This document shows, piece by piece, positions 24,378 through 33,247 of a stretch of DNA of 64,000 nucleotides. Positions within the stretch are counted from its first letter, which is position 1. Each line of letters starts with the position of its first letter. Location of the stretch: positions 992,001 through 1,056,000 of the forward strand of contig NZ_AP024652.1 of the NCBI RefSeq assembly GCF_019977315.1, written 5' to 3'. This DNA comes from Arthrobacter sp. StoSoilB22. GTDB lineage: Bacteria; Actinomycetota; Actinomycetes; Actinomycetales; Micrococcaceae. Under the pieces are notes generated by a model, which made no database searches, was not told the DNA's origin, and saw nothing but the letters and a program-made list of their open reading frames with translations. The position numbers and the translations under genes are program-made.

Positions 24378-25928
24378 ATGGACAACAACGGAGTTGGATC
24401 CTGGCTGCACCGGCGCCGGATCAAGTCCGGTACCAAAACTGCCATCATTTCCGGTGAGCACACTGTGAGCTACGCGGAACTCGCAGAACGGACCGATCGC
24501 CTGGCCAACGCCCTTAAGGACAGGGGCGTGACCAAGGGGGACAGGGTGGCTTACCTCGGTGAGAATCACCCGTCCTTTGTGGAGACGTTCTTCGCCTGCG
24601 GGCTGCTGGGCGCCATCTTCGTCCCGTTGAACACCCGCTTGGCTGCCCCGGAGCTGCAGTTTCAACTGCAGGACTCCGGTGCGCGGCTCCTGATCAGCGC
24701 GGCATCGTTGGAGGACGTTGCCGCCGCGTCCTGCATCGACACTGACGTGACCCACCGCCTTGTAGTGGCGTCCGACGACGAGACTGACGGTTCCGCTCTT
24801 AAGGCGCCATCCGGCGTCGAGCACTATGGTGAGGTGCTTGACGCTGCAACCGCGGCGACGCTGGATGAAACCGTGACGTTGGAAGACGGCGCCATGATCC
24901 TCTACACCTCCGGCACCACCGGCAAGCCCAAGGGTGCTTTGCTGACACACGGCAACATCACCTGGAACTGCATCAACACGGTGGTGGACATGGACCTGAA
25001 CCGCAACGACGTAGCGCTCATGATCTCGCCACTGTTCCACGTGGCATCCCTTGATATGGGCTTGCTTCCCATGCTGCTCAAGGGTGCCACCGTGGTGCTT
25101 GAAGCCAAGTTCGACGCCGGCCGTGTACTGGAGCTGGTGGAGCACCACAAGGTCACCACACTCAACGGCGTCCCCACCACCTTCCAGATGCTCTGTGACC
25201 ATCCCAGATGGTCGACGGCGGATCTCAGCTCCCTGGACAAGCTCACCTGCGGCGGTTCCGCCGTTCCGCAGCGGGTGCTGGATGCGTATGAGCGGCGCGG
25301 CATAGGTTTCACCAGCTGCTATGGCATGACCGAAACCGCGCCCGGGGCCACCATGTTGCCGGTATCGAGGTCCAAGGAAAAGGCCGGCTCCGCCGGGCTT
25401 CCGCACTTCTTCACTGATGTGCGGATTGCCGATCCACTGGGTGGTCTTGCTGCAGTTGGCGCCGTGGGGGAGATCCAAATCTCCGGACCCAACGTGATTA
25501 AGGAGTACTGGAACCGGCCCGAAGCAACCGCCGAGAGTTATTCCGAGTCCTCTTGGTTCCGCTCCGGCGATATGGGCTACCAAGACGCAGAAGGCTTCTT
25601 GTTCGTTTCGGACCGCATCAACGACATGATCATTTCCGGAGGGGAGAACATCTACCCGGCTGAGGTGGAAGCTGCCATCGCAGAATTACCGGCCGTGGGG
25701 AGTGTGGCCGTGATCGGCATGGATGACAACAAATGGGGAGAAGTGCCCAGGGCGATCATCACATTGCGCGACGGTGCGTCCCTGACCGAAGAGCAACTGC
25801 GCTCGCATCTGGAGGGCCGGTTGGCACGGTACAAAATCCCCAAGTCCGTGGTATTCGTTGAGGAGATGCCACGAACCGCCAGCGGGAAGATCCGGAAGAT
25901 GGACCTCCGCAAGCACTACGCTCAGTGA
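24378..25928 (+). CDS. AMP-binding acyl-CoA synthetase
   Basis: A 516-residue adenylate-forming ligase that activates a carboxylic acid to its CoA thioester. Motifs are MILYTSGTTGKPKGALLTHG (P-loop, A3), GIGFTSCYGMTETAPGA (A5), WFRSGDMGYQDAEGFLFVSD (A7), RINDMIISGGENIYPAEVE (A8) and PRTASGKIRKMDLRK with the catalytic lysine (A10). The length matches class I medium/long-chain or aromatic acyl-CoA ligases. It starts 12 bases after the transporter gene and is the last gene of the operon, giving the entry reaction of the inferred pathway. Confidence 0.9.
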   Translation: MDNNGVGSWLHRRRIKSGTKTAIISGEHTVSYAELAERTDRLANALKDRGVTKGDRVAYLGENHPSFVETFFACGLLGAIFVPLNTRLAAPELQFQLQDSGARLLISAASLEDVAAASCIDTDVTHRLVVASDDETDGSALKAPSGVEHYGEVLDAATAATLDETVTLEDGAMILYTSGTTGKPKGALLTHGNITWNCINTVVDMDLNRNDVALMISPLFHVASLDMGLLPMLLKGATVVLEAKFDAGRVLELVEHHKVTTLNGVPTTFQMLCDHPRWSTADLSSLDKLTCGGSAVPQRVLDAYERRGIGFTSCYGMTETAPGATMLPVSRSKEKAGSAGLPHFFTDVRIADPLGGLAAVGAVGEIQISGPNVIKEYWNRPEATAESYSESSWFRSGDMGYQDAEGFLFVSDRINDMIISGGENIYPAEVEAAIAELPAVGSVAVIGMDDNKWGEVPRAIITLRDGASLTEEQLRSHLEGRLARYKIPKSVVFVEEMPRTASGKIRKMDLRKHYAQ

Positions 25929-26138
25929 CGCTTGACCGTATTCAATGGCACCTGTCGTGGCAAAGAATATGCTGTTGCATGGAAAGCCGCACCGACGAAA
26001 TATTGCGTTACCAAGCTAAATCCGGGTTAATTTCCTCCATCGAACTGCCTAATTCGGTGTAAGGGCATTACGATAGGCACGACTCACACACTGAGCACGA
26101 AGCTTCATCACGACTCACCTAACCCGGGGGATATACCA

Positions 26139-26630
26139 ATGACCAGTTACCCGCAACAACCTCAGCAAACCGAGCAGTACGGCGTCCAAGCCGGCGAACC
26201 GCCGCTGTGGGCACCTTATTACGGCGCTCCGATCGGCGCGGCCGTCAAGCGTTTCTTCAAGAAATACACCGCATTCAGTGGCCGCGCGAGCCGCAGCGAA
26301 TACTGGTGGGTCGCCCTTGCCTTGGGCGTGGTTGGCTTTGTCCTGCAGCTCCTCACCGGCATTCTCGGCGCAGCCGGATCCACCACCACCAGCAGCGGCA
26401 CGGTTCCCGGCCCGGGAGCCGTGGTGGGCATCATTCTGATCTCCGTGTTCTACCTGGCGGTCCTTATCCCGTCCATCGCCCTGCTGGTTCGTCGTCTCCA
26501 CGATGGCAACTTCAGCGGCTGGCTGGCCCTTCTCGGGCTCATCCCGTTCGTGGGTGGACTTGCCATCCTGGTCTTCGCGCTCCTGCCGTCCAACCCGGCC
26601 GGCCAGCGTTTTGATCAGCCGACTGCATAG
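26139..26630 (+). CDS. DUF805 membrane protein
   Basis: A 163-residue protein. The N-terminal 30 residues are glutamine- and proline-rich, and the DUF805 signature FSGRASRSEYWWVALALG follows near residue 45. Three hydrophobic segments (VVGFVLQLLTGILGAAG, VVGIILISVFYLAVLIPSI and WLALLGLIPFVGGLAILVFA) are separated by RRLHDGNFSGW, another DUF805 hallmark. The family is a widespread inner-membrane protein without a known role. GGGGGA precedes the ATG by 8 bases. A strong terminator follows, so it is monocistronic. The 210 bases before it hold nothing else recognisable. Confidence 0.88.
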   Translation: MTSYPQQPQQTEQYGVQAGEPPLWAPYYGAPIGAAVKRFFKKYTAFSGRASRSEYWWVALALGVVGFVLQLLTGILGAAGSTTTSSGTVPGPGAVVGIILISVFYLAVLIPSIALLVRRLHDGNFSGWLALLGLIPFVGGLAILVFALLPSNPAGQRFDQPTA

Positions 26631-26661
26631 TCAGCCACATAGCAAGTAATTCGTTTCACAG

Positions 26662-26693
26662 AAAAGGGCGGCACCTCGCGTGCCGCCCTTTTT
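26662..26693 (+). terminator. Rho-independent terminator after the DUF805 gene
   Basis: A perfect 13-bp stem (AAAAGGGCGGCAC and complement) with loop CTCGC, ending in five T residues. It is 32 bases after the DUF805 stop. The symmetric A/T runs could also stop minus-strand transcripts. Confidence 0.9.
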
Positions 26694-26793
26694 CATGCCC
26701 TTCTTCGGACAATTTTCGGGCGTCACGTGCCCTAAAAGCGGCACGCGTGACATGCTGTGACTGATTCGGGCCCACCCAAAGACGAGGACTGCC

Positions 26794-28011
26794 ATGCCCC
26801 ACCCTCCACGCCTAAGAACCATCAAACGCTGCGCCGTGGTGGGTGGCGGGATCATCGGCATTGCAGTGGCGAGGGAACTGACCAACAGGCTCGAGGGCGT
26901 CCAGGTCACCGTCTACGAAAAGGAAGACCGGCTCGCAGCACACCAGACCGGACACAACTCGGGGGTGGTGCACGCAGGCCTGTACTACGAACCCGGCGGG
27001 CTGAAAGCAAAACTGTGTCGCAGGGGAGTGGAGCTGCTGCAGGAATTCTGCGCCATGAAGAACCTGCCCTATGAGGCGTGCGGCAAGTTGGTCATTGCCC
27101 AGACACCCGAGGAATCGGATCGCTTGGACAAGATTTTCGCCCGTGCCACGGCCAACGGGGTCCCGGGCGCAAGGGTGCTGCGGGGCGAGCAGCTACGCGA
27201 GGTGGAGCCGAACGCCGTCGGGCTTTCCGCTCTTCACTCGCCGGAAACGGCGATCGTTGACTACACGGCTATCACCAACGCGCTCGCCGACGACGTCCGT
27301 AGTTCGGGCGGAAGCATCCGGCTCAGGCAGGAAGTTACCAGGCTTGAGCAACAGCACAGCGGCGTGGTGGTCAGTACCAGGGATGGCGGCGAACATTACG
27401 ACCTCGTGGTGGTGTGCGCGGGCCTTCAATCGGATCGCGTGGCCGAAGCGACGGGTGAACCGGCTACCCCAAGGATCGTGCCGTTCTTTGGGCAGTACTT
27501 CCTGCTGGGTGAGGAGGCCCGGGATCAAGTTCGCGGGCTGATTTACCCGGTGCCGGACCCAAAACACCCCTTCCTCGGTGTCCACCTCACCAAACGCATC
27601 GACGGTGAAATGATGCTCGGTCCAAATGCATTCATCTCCTTCGGCCGTGAGTCTTACTCGTGGAATGAGGTGAATGCCCGCGACGTACTGAACTACACGC
27701 TGTTTCCTGGATTCTGGAAATTTGCCAGGCAGAATGTGCCGTCAGCTGTTCGTGAATTCCAGACCGTAGTGAGCAAGAAAAAGTTCATCCGCGAGGCCGT
27801 GCGCTTTGTGCCGTCGCTGGAAGGCGCCACCATTCTTCCGGGCACCCGGGGCGTGCGCGCGCAGGCCATGAACGGTGACGGTTCGCTGGTGGACGACTTT
27901 GTCATCGCACGACGCCGGGACACGGTCTTGGTGCGCAACGCACCTTCTCCCGGGGCTACTTCGTCCATGGCCATAGCGGAGTACATCGTGGAGAAGGCTT
28001 TGCGGGACTGA
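26794..28011 (+). CDS. lhgO: L-2-hydroxyglutarate oxidase
   Basis: A 405-residue FAD enzyme that oxidises L-2-hydroxyglutarate to 2-oxoglutarate and feeds electrons to the quinone pool. CAVVGGGIIGIAVARELTNR is the FAD fold. AAHQTGHNSGVVHAGLYYEP is the diagnostic LhgO/L2HGDH motif, with GLKAKLCRRGVELLQEFC following. VRFVPSLEGATILPGTRGVR and LVRNAPSPGATSSMAIAEYI complete the C-terminal flavin site. Length and order match the family. It is monocistronic. Related DAO-type oxidases are less likely because of the HNSGVVHAG motif. Confidence 0.9.
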   Translation: MPHPPRLRTIKRCAVVGGGIIGIAVARELTNRLEGVQVTVYEKEDRLAAHQTGHNSGVVHAGLYYEPGGLKAKLCRRGVELLQEFCAMKNLPYEACGKLVIAQTPEESDRLDKIFARATANGVPGARVLRGEQLREVEPNAVGLSALHSPETAIVDYTAITNALADDVRSSGGSIRLRQEVTRLEQQHSGVVVSTRDGGEHYDLVVVCAGLQSDRVAEATGEPATPRIVPFFGQYFLLGEEARDQVRGLIYPVPDPKHPFLGVHLTKRIDGEMMLGPNAFISFGRESYSWNEVNARDVLNYTLFPGFWKFARQNVPSAVREFQTVVSKKKFIREAVRFVPSLEGATILPGTRGVRAQAMNGDGSLVDDFVIARRRDTVLVRNAPSPGATSSMAIAEYIVEKALRD

Positions 28012-28075
28012 GGAGTTAACAAACTGGTGATCCAACGGAAACGGCCGCCAAACGCGGGCTGGATACCGTTGCCGC

Positions 28076-28303
28076 ATGATCGGATCACTAGCTTCGCTTG
28101 CCAGTTCAGTCGGCACCACCATAGCGGCCTGGATTGAGGCAGCGTACGTCCTGGATTGCACTGGCCCGTCGGCGGAGGAACAGGGTGCAGGTGGCCCGGG
28201 GAGCATGAGTGATTTGTCATGGCTACCTGCCCTCAGCGGCGTCACGGTTGCCAGTGCTCAGGCCATCCAAACGCACGCCGCAAGGGTGCGTTCAGAGTCC
28301 TAG
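28076..28303 (+). CDS. Possible small leaderless protein, unknown
   Basis: A 75-residue frame (MIGSLASLASSVGTTIAAWI onward) with an ATG 6 bases after TACCGT, which fits a TANNNT -10 box for a leaderless transcript. Its composition is unremarkable, with one weakly hydrophobic stretch at the N-terminus. No family is recognised; it may be spurious. Confidence 0.3.
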   Translation: MIGSLASLASSVGTTIAAWIEAAYVLDCTGPSAEEQGAGGPGSMSDLSWLPALSGVTVASAQAIQTHAARVRSES

Positions 28304-28428
28304 AAGCCGCTCGGAATGCTGCAGAATGTCGCGTTGGGCACACTTTTCGCTGATCTCCTCAGATATGCCCTAAACTGCTTCACTGAGGTGCCGGAAGAGG
28401 CACTATGCAGCAACGAAAGCGAAGCTCA

Positions 28429-28731
28429 ATGGCTACTGATTACGATGCCCCGCGCAAGACAGAAGAAGAGTCTCCCGCCGAGTCGCTTGAGGCCCTTCAG
28501 GCATCCCGAGGAAACACTGCGCAGACTGCGGTCATCGACGTCGAGGAAAACGATACCGCCGAAGGAATCGACCTGCCCGGAGCAGATCTTTCCGGTGAAG
28601 AACTGACAGTTATTGTGGTCCCGGAGCAGTCCGACGAATTCACGTGCGGCTCCTGTTTCCTGGTCCGTCACAGGTCCCAGATTGCATTGGAAAAGAACGG
28701 TCTTAAGTTCTGTAAGGACTGCGAAGGCTAA
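28429..28731 (+). CDS. DUF4193 zinc-ribbon-like protein
   Basis: A 100-residue acidic protein starting MATDYDAPRKTEEESPAESL. Its C-terminus FTCGSCFLVRHRSQIALEKN and FCKDCEG carries two CxxC pairs expected to bind zinc, and the long acidic N-terminus (VIDVEENDTAEGIDLPGADL) is also typical of DUF4193. The family is confined to Actinobacteria and lies next to dut and LytR_C genes in mycobacteria (recalled context); here it stands alone. The function is unknown. An ATG eight codons upstream is rejected because the family begins at MATDYD. Confidence 0.88.
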   Translation: MATDYDAPRKTEEESPAESLEALQASRGNTAQTAVIDVEENDTAEGIDLPGADLSGEELTVIVVPEQSDEFTCGSCFLVRHRSQIALEKNGLKFCKDCEG

Positions 28732-28947
28732 ATAACGCCAAGGTCTCGTTATCTTCGGTTACGAATATGGGCGCGAGCACCCCCTGCACGGCCGCCCAAT
28801 GCCCAAAATACTGCCCGACAATAACCCTCTTGTGACCACCGCTGCGTCCACTTAACGGTTGCGCCCCGAAGCGGCCACAACCCGCCCAAACACCCTGCTG
28901 CGCTCCTACTGTTGAAGTATCAACTTCGCCTGAAGGGGGCACAAAAA

Positions 28948-29493
28948 ATGAGGAAATTTGGAGCGGGTTTGGCAGCGGTCATGGCAGCTGCCGGTCTCGG
29001 TCTGGTGGCGCCGGGGCCAGCCTCGGCAGTAACATATTGCGGTATCTCGTGGGGTTCCATGGCCAAGGCAGACCTCGACATGAGCTCCGCCAGTGTCACC
29101 AACGTTCGCACCGGGCAACAGCCCTGCTACGACCGCCTGGTGATCGACATGACAGGTAAGGTGGCCGGCTACGTCGTTCAGTACGTTCCTGTAGTGACCC
29201 AGGATGCCACCGGCTACCCCATCCCGGTGCTGGGGGATGCTGATCTCCAAGTGATGGTCACGGCGCCGTCGTACAACCAGTACAACCAGCCGACTTATGT
29301 GCCGGCAGCCAAGGCCGAATTGTCCAACGTCTCCGGTTACCAGACCTTCCGGCAGGTGGTTTACGCGGGCAGCTTTGAGGGCACCACCAGCATTGGGCTG
29401 GGCGTCCGTGCACGTCTTCCGTTCCGGGTCTTCACCCTGGACGGGCCCGACGGCGGTTCTCGCCTGGTAGTGGACGTGGCGCATCGTTGGTGA
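28948..29493 (+). CDS. Secreted AMIN-like domain protein
   Basis: A 181-residue exported protein. The signal peptide is MRKFGAGLAAVMAAAGLGLV with a cleavage site after APGPASA. The mature part begins VTYCGISWGSMAKADLDM and has a second cysteine in GQQPCYDRLVID, possibly forming a disulfide. CYDRLVIDMTGKVAGYVVQY, FRQVVYAGSFEGTTSIGLGV and FRVFTLDGPDGGSRLVVDVA fit the actinobacterial AMIN-like fold, which in other proteins targets the cell wall. AAGGGGG lies 9 bases before the chosen ATG. Likely located in the cell envelope. Confidence 0.8.
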   Translation: MRKFGAGLAAVMAAAGLGLVAPGPASAVTYCGISWGSMAKADLDMSSASVTNVRTGQQPCYDRLVIDMTGKVAGYVVQYVPVVTQDATGYPIPVLGDADLQVMVTAPSYNQYNQPTYVPAAKAELSNVSGYQTFRQVVYAGSFEGTTSIGLGVRARLPFRVFTLDGPDGGSRLVVDVAHRW

Positions 29494-29522
29494 TTGACGG
29501 GGCGCTGAAGTGCCCAGATCGC

Positions 29523-29572
29523 GGGAAAGCTGCCAATTCGCGGGACATTTCCGGCGAACTGGCAGCTTTCCC
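29523..29572. terminator. Long hairpin between convergent genes
   Basis: GGGAAAGCTGCCA (29523-29535) pairs perfectly with its complement at 29560-29572; inner bases TTCGC and GCGAA add more pairing. It lies between the AMIN-like gene and the convergent permease gene and probably ends both transcripts, although no T-run follows. It could also be a dispersed palindromic repeat. Confidence 0.6.
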
Positions 29573-29594
29573 ACGAACTCCGCGGAAGGCGGGC

Positions 29595-31133
29595 CTACTC
29601 CGGCACCACCAGAGCCGGCGTGTCCTTTCGGATGGTCTCGCCACGGAAGAACCCGGGCCGAACACGGGACATGATCAACATGACCACTACGCCCAAAGCC
29701 AGGATGCCGATGCCCAGGACGAATACGAGCCCCACCCCGAAGATCTCCGAGCCACTGCCGAACTCGGGAGCCCAGCTGTCCACGGCAGTCTGCAGGAACA
29801 CGACGAACAGGCCGACGCCACCCAGCAGCGGGCAGACGAGTCGCAGGAAGAAATTCCTGGCGCTGGAGAACACGCTGTTGCGGAAGTACCAGACACAGGC
29901 GATGGCCGTGAGTCCGTAGTAGAAGCAGATCATCAGGCCAAGGGCCAGAATGGTGTCGTTCAGGACGTTTTCACTGATCACGTGCATCACCGCGTAGAAG
30001 CCCGCAGACAGGACGCCAGCCGCTATGGTGGCGAAGCCCGGCGTCGAGAACTTCTTGCTCATGTGACTGAAGCGCTCCGGCAGGGCGCCGTAATGCGCCA
30101 TGGCCAACAGGCTGCGTGAAGGCGAGGTGAACGTGGACTGCAGGGACGCCGCTGAGCTGGAGAGCACAGCGAGGGACATGAGGATGGCGAACGGACCCAT
30201 GACCGGTGATGCGAGTGCGGTGAAGACGTTGGCGTGGTTTTCCTCGTTGTTCAGGCCGATCCCGGTATCGCCGACGCCTGCGAACATCATGGTGGCAATG
30301 GTGACCAGGAGGTAGATGCCCAGGACGATCACCGCTGTCAGCGTGCCTGCCAGGCCCGCGGTCTTCTTACCGTTGGCCGTTTCCTCGTTGACGGTCAGGC
30401 ATACATCCCAGCCCCAGTAGACGAAGATCGACAATGAGATACCGGCTGCGATCTGGCCGAACGTCTCGATCTTGGTGACGTCGAACCAGTCCCAGCTGAA
30501 GGGCACAGCAGTTTCGGAGGTGGACCAGTTAGCGAACGCCATGGCGACGAACAGGCCAAGGACCAGCAGCTGGAATCCCACCAGGCCGTACTGGACAATC
30601 TTGGTGGTGTGGAGGCCGCGGTAGCTGATCCAGACAGCAAGTGCCACGAAAACGAAGCACGTGGCAACGTTGAGCAGCTTGTTCGAAGCGAGGTCTGCGA
30701 GCTCGGGTGAACCCGTGGCCTGTGCGAGGAACAGGTAGAAAAAGTCCACGGCCACGCCCGCCAGGTTGGACAGAACAATGATGTTGGCGGCCAGCAAACC
30801 CCAGCCGCCCATCCAGCCAACCCACGGTCCGAACGCTTTGGTTACCCATGTGAAGGTGGTGCCGCTGTCGGGGGAGTCTGCATTGAGTTCCCGGTACGCC
30901 AAGGACACCAGGATCATCGGGATGAACCCGATCAGGAAGATGACAGGCAATTGCAGCCCGACTTCGTTGACAGTTGGGCCAAGCGCACCGGTGAGGGTGT
31001 ACGCCGGGGCGATGGTGGAGATGCCAAGAACGACGACGGCGAGGAGCCCCAACTGCCCCGTCTTCAGTCCCTTGCCGCTGATGTCATGCGACTTCGCGGC
31101 TTCACTGCCGCTGCGTCGGATTGTCTGGCTCAT
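29595..31133 (-). CDS. APC superfamily amino acid permease
   Basis: A 512-residue protein with about 12 membrane helices. The N-terminal segment LKTGQLGLLAVVVLGISTIA then PAYTLTGALGPT is the glycine-rich first helix of APC transporters. FTWVTKAFGPWVGWMGGWGL and the STFTSPSRSLLAMAHYGALP loop (helix 8 region) also match. It most resembles amino acid or polyamine permeases of the AAT/ACT group; the substrate is uncertain. AAAGGG lies 7 bases before the ATG. Two dyads of the form TGAA-N5-TTCA lie 190-260 bases upstream and probably bind a TetR- or GntR-type regulator encoded elsewhere. Confidence 0.88.
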   Translation of the reverse strand: MSQTIRRSGSEAAKSHDISGKGLKTGQLGLLAVVVLGISTIAPAYTLTGALGPTVNEVGLQLPVIFLIGFIPMILVSLAYRELNADSPDSGTTFTWVTKAFGPWVGWMGGWGLLAANIIVLSNLAGVAVDFFYLFLAQATGSPELADLASNKLLNVATCFVFVALAVWISYRGLHTTKIVQYGLVGFQLLVLGLFVAMAFANWSTSETAVPFSWDWFDVTKIETFGQIAAGISLSIFVYWGWDVCLTVNEETANGKKTAGLAGTLTAVIVLGIYLLVTIATMMFAGVGDTGIGLNNEENHANVFTALASPVMGPFAILMSLAVLSSSAASLQSTFTSPSRSLLAMAHYGALPERFSHMSKKFSTPGFATIAAGVLSAGFYAVMHVISENVLNDTILALGLMICFYYGLTAIACVWYFRNSVFSSARNFFLRLVCPLLGGVGLFVVFLQTAVDSWAPEFGSGSEIFGVGLVFVLGIGILALGVVVMLIMSRVRPGFFRGETIRKDTPALVVPE

Positions 31134-31216
31134 GTGAGGCCCTTTCTAGATGGCCGAAAGTTGTTGCTTGGTGCTGCGGAGTATGCTGCCGCCCCTGAGG
31201 GCCGAGGGTGCCGTGG

Positions 31217-31264
31217 GCGCCGTGGCGTTGGGGGCCGGGCGTGCCGTGGCGTTGGGGGCCGGGC
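31217..31264. repeat. 24-bp GC-rich tandem repeat, two copies
   Basis: CGCCGTGGCGTTGGGGGCCG and flanking bases repeat with a 24-bp period (31217-31240 and 31241-31264; one mismatch), and a degenerate partial copy precedes them. It lies in the leader region of the permease gene. Confidence 0.7.
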
Positions 31265-31322
31265 CATCCAGGCGCGTCAGTTCGATCATGGTGTGATTGG
31301 TACTCCGGTGAGACGACAGTCA

Positions 31323-31345
31323 CTAAATGAATAGTGTTCATTTAG
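31323..31345. promoter_or_regulatory. Palindromic operator upstream of the permease gene, site 1
   Basis: CTAAATGAA, 5 bases, then TTCATTTAG: a perfect 9-bp dyad. It shares the TGAA-N5-TTCA core with the site at 31381. Confidence 0.65.
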
Positions 31346-31380
31346 TATGTCGTGAGTCACGCTCGGGCGCAAGACCTGAA

Positions 31381-31395
31381 ATGAATGACGTTCAT
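31381..31395. promoter_or_regulatory. Palindromic operator upstream of the permease gene, site 2
   Basis: ATGAA, TGACG, TTCAT: a 5-bp dyad with the same core spacing as site 1, whose centre is 54 bp to the left. The regulator is not encoded nearby. Confidence 0.55.
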
Positions 31396-31410
31396 ATGTG
31401 ACTGGTCTAT

Positions 31411-31459
31411 GGGTACTTTGGGGTCCGGGTCTCTGGGTATCCCGGGGTCCGGGGGTGGG
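31411..31459 (+). other. G-tract cluster able to form a G-quadruplex
   Basis: Seven runs of three or more G occur within 49 bases on the plus strand. The first four (31411-31437) satisfy GGG with loops of 6, 3 and 5 bases. It lies in the 459-base gap between the permease and the HNH gene, 130-180 bases before the latter's ATG. Apart from this, the 24-bp repeat and the two dyads, I see nothing in that gap. Confidence 0.5.
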
Positions 31460-31592
31460 TGTCTGGTGACGTGGGTGTTGGGCTTGCTGCGGGGTGTTTT
31501 CCGCACGGGCCCTGTTTTCCACATAGGCCCTGGTTTCCACATACGGGAGTTGTGGTCTTATAGCGCTTGCTGCGTGCTGGAAGAGTTGGGGC

Positions 31593-33233
31593 ATGGAGCA
31601 GATCCGGGCCACGCAGACGCCGTCACACGATGATGAGCTCGGGCGCGCCTGGGAAGCTCTACCCGGGCACTCCTACTCCGCACTCCCTGCCGCGGGGCTT
31701 CTGCCAGGCTATTCATCGCCCCGGGTGTCTGACCTCATTGCGCTCCTTGGCTCTGTTCCGCTTGCCGGCTCCAGTGGCGAGCTGATTGATCAGCTCCGGG
31801 GGTTGGAGGAGCTGAAGTCCGCCATCACCGGCCTGCAGGCGCGGGCTGCTGTGGCCTTTGATCATGCGCAGCGGGCCGAGCAGGCCGCTGCTGGTGTTCC
31901 TGCGTCCGAGCAGGGTCAGGGTGTCGGGGCGCAGGTGGCGTTGGCTCGGAGGGAGTCTCCCAATAAGGGTTCTCGGTTGTTGGGCTTGGCGAGGGCGTTG
32001 GTGACGGAGATGCCCCGCACCCTGGCCGCCCTGGAATCGGGCCAGCTCAATGAGTGGCGGGCCATGCTGCTGGTGAAGGAAACAGCGTGCCTGTCCGTGG
32101 AGGACCGGTGCGCGGTGGATGAGGAACTCGCCCCGGACACCGGGACCTTCGAAGGCAAGGGCGACCGGGCAATCATCGCCGCGGTCAAGGCTGCCGCGTA
32201 TCGTCGTGATCCCCGTTCGGTGGCCCAACGCGCCAGTCACGCAGCCACCGAGCGGACAGTGAGCCTGCGACCCGCCCCGGACACCATGACCTACCTGACC
32301 GCCCTCCTGCCAGTCGCCCAAGGCGTCGCGGCGTATGCGGCCCTGACCCGTGAGGCTGATACTGCCCGGGCCGGCGGTGACTCCCGTTCCCGCGGCCAGG
32401 TCATGGCTGACACCCTGGTCGAACGCGTTACCGGAACCCCGGGCGGGGCCGCGGGCATCAACCTCGATCTCGTGATGACGGACCGGACCCTGTTTCAGGC
32501 AGACAGCGAACCGGCCCGGCTCAAAGGCTATGGAATCGTCCCGGCCCAGTGGGCACGGAAACTACTTCGTGAACCTCAGGGTAGTAAACGTCAGGGTGGT
32601 GAACATCAGGCAGACAAGGCCAGTGGTTTGGCGACCGGCCAGGAAGACGAAGCAAGTGGTTTGGCGACCGGCCGGGAAGGCTCACCAGTTCCGGACCGCG
32701 ACTTCACCGTGTGGCTGCGGCGGCTCTACACCGCACCCGGAACGGGCGAACTCCTGAACATGGACTCCACAGCCCGACTCTTCCCACCCCGTCTCCGACG
32801 ATTCATCGAAGCCCGGGACGACACCTGCCGCACCCCCTACTGCGACGCGCCCATCCGGCACATCGACCATGTGCTCCCCTGGCGCTCCGGCGGAACCACC
32901 ACACCTAACAACGGCGCAGGACTCTGCGAAGCCTGCAATCACACCAAAGAAAACACCGGCTGGAACAGCAAAATCGTGACCGGGGACAAACAAGGCGGCC
33001 ACACGCTCCAAATCAGCACACCCACAGGCCACGCCTATGTATCCAAGGCGCCTCCACTGCCGGGGCATGTCCGCGCCCAGCCGTTACAATCCGCGCCACC
33101 TGTAGCAATGTCGAATGAGTGTGCTGTGGATGTGGCTCGCTCGTCGTCGGGTCAGCAGTCGGAACCTTTGCCTGCTGAAGGCGCGGAATGTGGATCCAGC
33201 GGCCAGCTGAAACCGCGCATGGCGGGAATCTAA
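31593..33233 (+). CDS. 13E12-type HNH endonuclease (DUF222) protein
   Basis: A 546-residue protein of the DUF222/HNH family, often present in many copies per genome in Micrococcaceae and mycobacteria (13E12 repeat family). The DUF222 helical region covers about residues 50-350. The nuclease motif near residue 410 reads [38 protein letters not shown] and HTKENTGW, with the HNH histidine, asparagine and histidine and two CxxC-like zinc pairs. The linker before it contains tandem repeats (see next entry). The C-terminal 60 residues are low-complexity. Whether it acts as a homing-like or defence nuclease is unknown. Confidence 0.87.
   Translation: MEQIRATQTPSHDDELGRAWEALPGHSYSALPAAGLLPGYSSPRVSDLIALLGSVPLAGSSGELIDQLRGLEELKSAITGLQARAAVAFDHAQRAEQAAAGVPASEQGQGVGAQVALARRESPNKGSRLLGLARALVTEMPRTLAALESGQLNEWRAMLLVKETACLSVEDRCAVDEELAPDTGTFEGKGDRAIIAAVKAAAYRRDPRSVAQRASHAATERTVSLRPAPDTMTYLTALLPVAQGVAAYAALTREADTARAGGDSRSRGQVMADTLVERVTGTPGGAAGINLDLVMTDRTLFQADSEPARLKGYGIVPAQWARKLLREPQGSKRQGGEHQADKASGLATGQEDEASGLATGREGSPVPDRDFTVWLRRLYTAPGTGELLNMDSTARLFPPRLRRFIEARDDTCRTPYCDAPIRHIDHVLPWRSGGTTTPNNGAGLCEACNHTKENTGWNSKIVTGDKQGGHTLQISTPTGHAYVSKAPPLPGHVRAQPLQSAPPVAMSNECAVDVARSSSGQQSEPLPAEGAECGSSGQLKPRMAGI
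32569..32679 (+). repeat. In-frame tandem repeats in the HNH gene linker
   Basis: Two different in-frame repeats lie side by side. A 15-bp unit (GTGAACCTCAGGGTA and variants) occurs 2.8 times at 32569-32610. A 33-bp unit encoding [11 protein letters not shown] / [11 protein letters not shown] occurs twice between about 32619 and 32684. Both keep the reading frame and lengthen a disordered linker between DUF222 and HNH. Confidence 0.8.
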
Positions 33234-33247
33234 CCTTGGGCCAGCGT

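Noticed and set aside
23919..25583. Long minus-strand frame opposite the transporter and ligase genes
   Set aside because: It crosses the boundary of two well-supported genes and has no domain features.
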